DNA from: an uncultured Corynebacterium sp. | GTDB taxonomy: Bacteria > Actinomycetota > Actinomycetes > Mycobacteriales > Mycobacteriaceae | Assembly: GCA_945631445.1 (NCBI GenBank) | Contig: CALZCR010000142.1 | Span: 1-5,458 of the forward strand | Reading direction: 5' to 3' | Length of the DNA: 5,458 nucleotides | Shown here: in pieces, positions 4,704 to 5,458 of the stretch | How positions within the stretch are numbered: position 1 is the first letter of the stretch | Layout: every line of letters begins with the position of its first letter | Position numbers and translations under genes: made by a program | The notes under the pieces: generated by a model | The model's database searches: none | What the model saw: only the letters and a program-made list of their open reading frames with translations | Told to the model about the DNA's origin: nothing

Positions 4704-5458
4704 TCACTTCAGCGGCAGCGCCGACTCCAGGTAGTCCGCGCCGGTCAGCTCCCCGTCGGCGAAGGCCAGCACCCACACGCCGCCCTTCTTGACCTTCAGC
4801 TCCTCCGGCAACGGCAGCCGCCCGTTCTCGGACAGCCACCGCAGCATCTCCGGCATCGCCGTGCCCTGCGAGACGATCATCGAGGTTCCGCCGCCCTCGA
4901 CGACCTCGGCGAAGCGGCGCTTACACGCTTCCGGGTCCCGCAGCCACGCCTCGTCCCCGAACAGCGGGTCGACCTCGACGTCGAAGTTCAGCTCGTCGGC
5001 CAACGGCGCGGCCGTCGCCTGGCAGCGGTCCGGCTCAGCGGAGAAGATCCGCTCGGGCTGGTACGGCAGCAGCATCGGCACCAACATCTCCGCCTGACGC
5101 CGGCCCTTCTTGTCCAGGGGGCGCAGGTCGTCGTCTCCGGCCCACTGGCCGCGCTTGAAGGCGCGGCCGTGGCGCACGTACAGGACCCGGGCGGTGCTCG
5201 GCAGCGAGAAACGCTTCGCCGCCTTATCCAGCACCCCGGCGTCCACGTCGTAGCTGAGCAGCTTCTTGGCCTCCTCGATCGAGGCCCACCGCAGTTCGTC
5301 GACCTCCTCGTTGGGGGCGAATTCACCGGAGAGCACCTGCGCCGTCCAGTAGTAGACCACCTTCGTGCGCCCAGCGACGGGGTAGGAGACCTTGCCCAGC
5401 AACTTGCCCAGACGCACCTCGAACCCGGTCTCCTCCAGGATCTCGCGGGCGGCGGCCG
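4704..5458 (-). CDS. mutT1: MutT1-like Nudix hydrolase with C-terminal histidine-phosphatase domain, 5' end missing
   Basis: The gene runs off the right edge. The GTG at 5417-5415 could be taken as a start but is internal: upstream codons read A-A-A-R-E-I-L-E-E-T-G-F-E, the second half of a Nudix box (R-E-x-x-E-E-x-G), whose glutamates bind the metal. Numbering from that GTG, the rest of the Nudix domain extends to about residue 70, including Y-Y-W and P-N-E-E-V-D-E-L-R-W. The phosphatase domain follows from about 77, with V-R-H83-G carrying the phospho-accepting histidine and R131 in D-R-C-Q-A-T. Where a second catalytic histidine usually stands (S-H-G), the protein has S-Q184-G. The architecture is that of mycobacterial MutT1, which degrades 8-oxo-dGTP and 8-oxo-GTP and also acts on diadenosine polyphosphates; the substrate here is inferred. 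The protein is predicted cytoplasmic and the gene converges with leuD. Confidence 0.85.
   Translation of the reverse strand, partial: AAAREILEETGFEVRLGKLLGKVSYPVAGRTKVVYYWTAQVLSGEFAPNEEVDELRWASIEEAKKLLSYDVDAGVLDKAAKRFSLPSTARVLYVRHGRAFKRGQWAGDDDLRPLDKKGRRQAEMLVPMLLPYQPERIFSAEPDRCQATAAPLADELNFDVEVDPLFGDEAWLRDPEACKRRFAEVVEGGGTSMIVSQGTAMPEMLRWLSENGRLPLPEELKVKKGGVWVLAFADGELTGADYLESALPLK

Noticed and set aside
3815..4792. 325-codon plus-strand frame across the leuC end, leuD and the hairpin
   Set aside because: It is an out-of-frame shadow of leuC and leuD, very rich in Arg and Pro.
4704..5417. Taking the GTG at 5417 as the true start of the MutT1-like gene
   Set aside because: Codons upstream to the window edge continue the Nudix box in the same frame, so the true start lies outside the window.

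Overview
The window is high-GC DNA with tightly packed genes. It looks like a chromosomal stretch of a Corynebacterium or close actinobacterial relative. The reasons are the divergent pair of an IclR-type regulator and leuCD, a two-domain Nudix/histidine-phosphatase gene of the mycobacterial and corynebacterial MutT1 type after leuD, and two genes that look leaderless, with a -10-like hexamer exactly 7 nt before an ATG that has no Shine-Dalgarno sequence. The assignment comes from gene order and protein character read by eye, not from a database search.

Layout. (1) Positions 1-994, plus strand: the 3' part of a spermidine-synthase-like gene, whose stop codon overlaps the start of a guanine deaminase gene (guaD). 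(2) Positions 1011-1724, minus strand: a YhhQ/DUF165 queuosine-precursor transporter, convergent with guaD. (3) Positions 1773-2492, minus strand: an IclR-family regulator that corresponds best to LtbR of C. glutamicum. (4) Positions 2592-4625, plus strand: leuC and leuD, the two subunits of 3-isopropylmalate dehydratase, each with a Shine-Dalgarno sequence. (5) A perfect 14-bp GC hairpin at 4647-4682 in the convergent gap. (6) Position 4704 to the window end, minus strand: the MutT1-like gene, truncated on its 5' side by the window edge inside the Nudix box.

How the genes work together. ltbR, leuC and leuD form a classical local control unit: the repressor is transcribed away from the leucine-pathway genes it is expected to control. 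The 99-bp gap and the first ltbR codons hold overlapping promoter-like elements for both directions and a pair of 11-bp direct repeats spaced 22 bp apart, the best candidate operator. guaD feeds purine salvage or nitrogen recovery, and the YhhQ homologue would import deazapurine precursors for tRNA queuosine modification. MutT1 would clean oxidised nucleotides.

I see no mobile element, CRISPR array, tRNA, rRNA or phage gene. I find no convincing undescribed system: this is mostly ordinary core metabolism. The parts worth a second look are regulatory (twin repeats, leaderless starts, a tiny ORF overlapping leuC) and the missing second histidine in the phosphatase domain.
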